Below, one piece after another: positions 63,801-64,000 of a stretch of 64,000 nt of DNA; the first letter of the stretch is position 1, and each line of letters starts with the position of its first letter. Source of the stretch: Archegozetes longisetosus (Eukaryota > Arthropoda > Arachnida > Sarcoptiformes > Trhypochthoniidae); contig JAEMBT020000004.1 of NCBI GenBank assembly GCA_018873245.2, positions 13,028,418-13,092,417 of the forward strand, given 5' to 3'. The position numbers were made by a program, and so were the translations under genes. The notes beneath the pieces are model-generated. The model had not been told where the DNA came from, did not search any database, and worked only from the letters and a program-made list of their open reading frames with translations.

Positions 63801-64000
63801 AAGTACAGTAAGATTGATACAGGTTTTGATCTAAATTCGAGCATTTTGAACAACTTGTTCATAGTAAGACTTGTGTGCGGAACGTGATTCCTCATTACCT
63901 GAACTGTGCTCAAATAAAAAGAACTGCTTAGCTACCCATTACCCATATAAGATTTTGTATGATCAATGAAAAATTATTTACACAAACGTAACGAATAGCA

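Noticed and set aside
1-64000. CRISPR arrays, bacterial operons, rRNA genes, large viral-type elements
   Set aside because: No regularly spaced repeats, no prokaryotic gene layout, no rRNA sequence, and no long frames with polymerase or capsid-like content were seen.

Overview
The window is animal nuclear DNA, very AT-rich (about 70% A+T by eye) with long gene-poor stretches and short spliced genes. The gene families (COG8, FBXO22, an igloo/neurogranin-like IQ protein, a C2H2 zinc-finger protein), hAT-type DNA transposons, a tRNA-derived SINE, GA/CT microsatellites and degenerate CCTAA tracts (complement of the arthropod telomere unit TTAGG) suggest an arthropod. The order cannot be fixed from the sequence alone.

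Layout. 1-11.4 kb: no supportable gene. 11.45-13.91 kb: a cluster of mobile elements. It holds a 692 bp non-autonomous hAT with perfect 8 bp target duplications, then an outer element with long inverted ends that carries a second hAT (543 bp, perfect 8 bp duplications) and a tRNA-derived SINE (13 bp duplications). 14.03-20.64 kb: two head-to-tail + strand genes, fbxo22 (F-box plus FIST-type domains, 2 exons) and cog8 (10 exons, 598 aa, all phases consistent). 20.6-31.7 kb: non-coding, with GA/CT tracts at 21.9-23.8 kb and a TATA-bearing candidate promoter, 5' exon and possible first coding exon at 30.5-31.4 kb. 31.7-41.3 kb: no gene; a fold-back hairpin at 39.1 kb. 41.3-45.3 kb: two doubtful exon-like frames, a small inverted-repeat element and a complete 3-exon gene with three C-terminal C2H2 fingers. 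46.6-50.4 kb, minus strand: the last three coding exons of an igloo-like gene, one IQ motif per exon, with a GATCAAA-iteron inverted-repeat element in one intron. 50.4-64 kb: probably igloo intron or upstream DNA, no coding exon found, with two GC-richer patches bearing CCTAA-like tracts and one TG/GA microsatellite.

How the genes relate. fbxo22 (ubiquitin-ligase substrate adaptor), cog8 (Golgi tethering complex), the zinc-finger gene (likely transcription factor) and igloo (calmodulin binding) are ordinary host genes with no evident shared pathway. The least ordinary signals are GC-AG introns (3 of 14 introns reconstructed here), the nested transposons ending about 120 bp upstream of the fbxo22 start codon, and three uncharacterised inverted-repeat elements. 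I did not find a clear new biological system.
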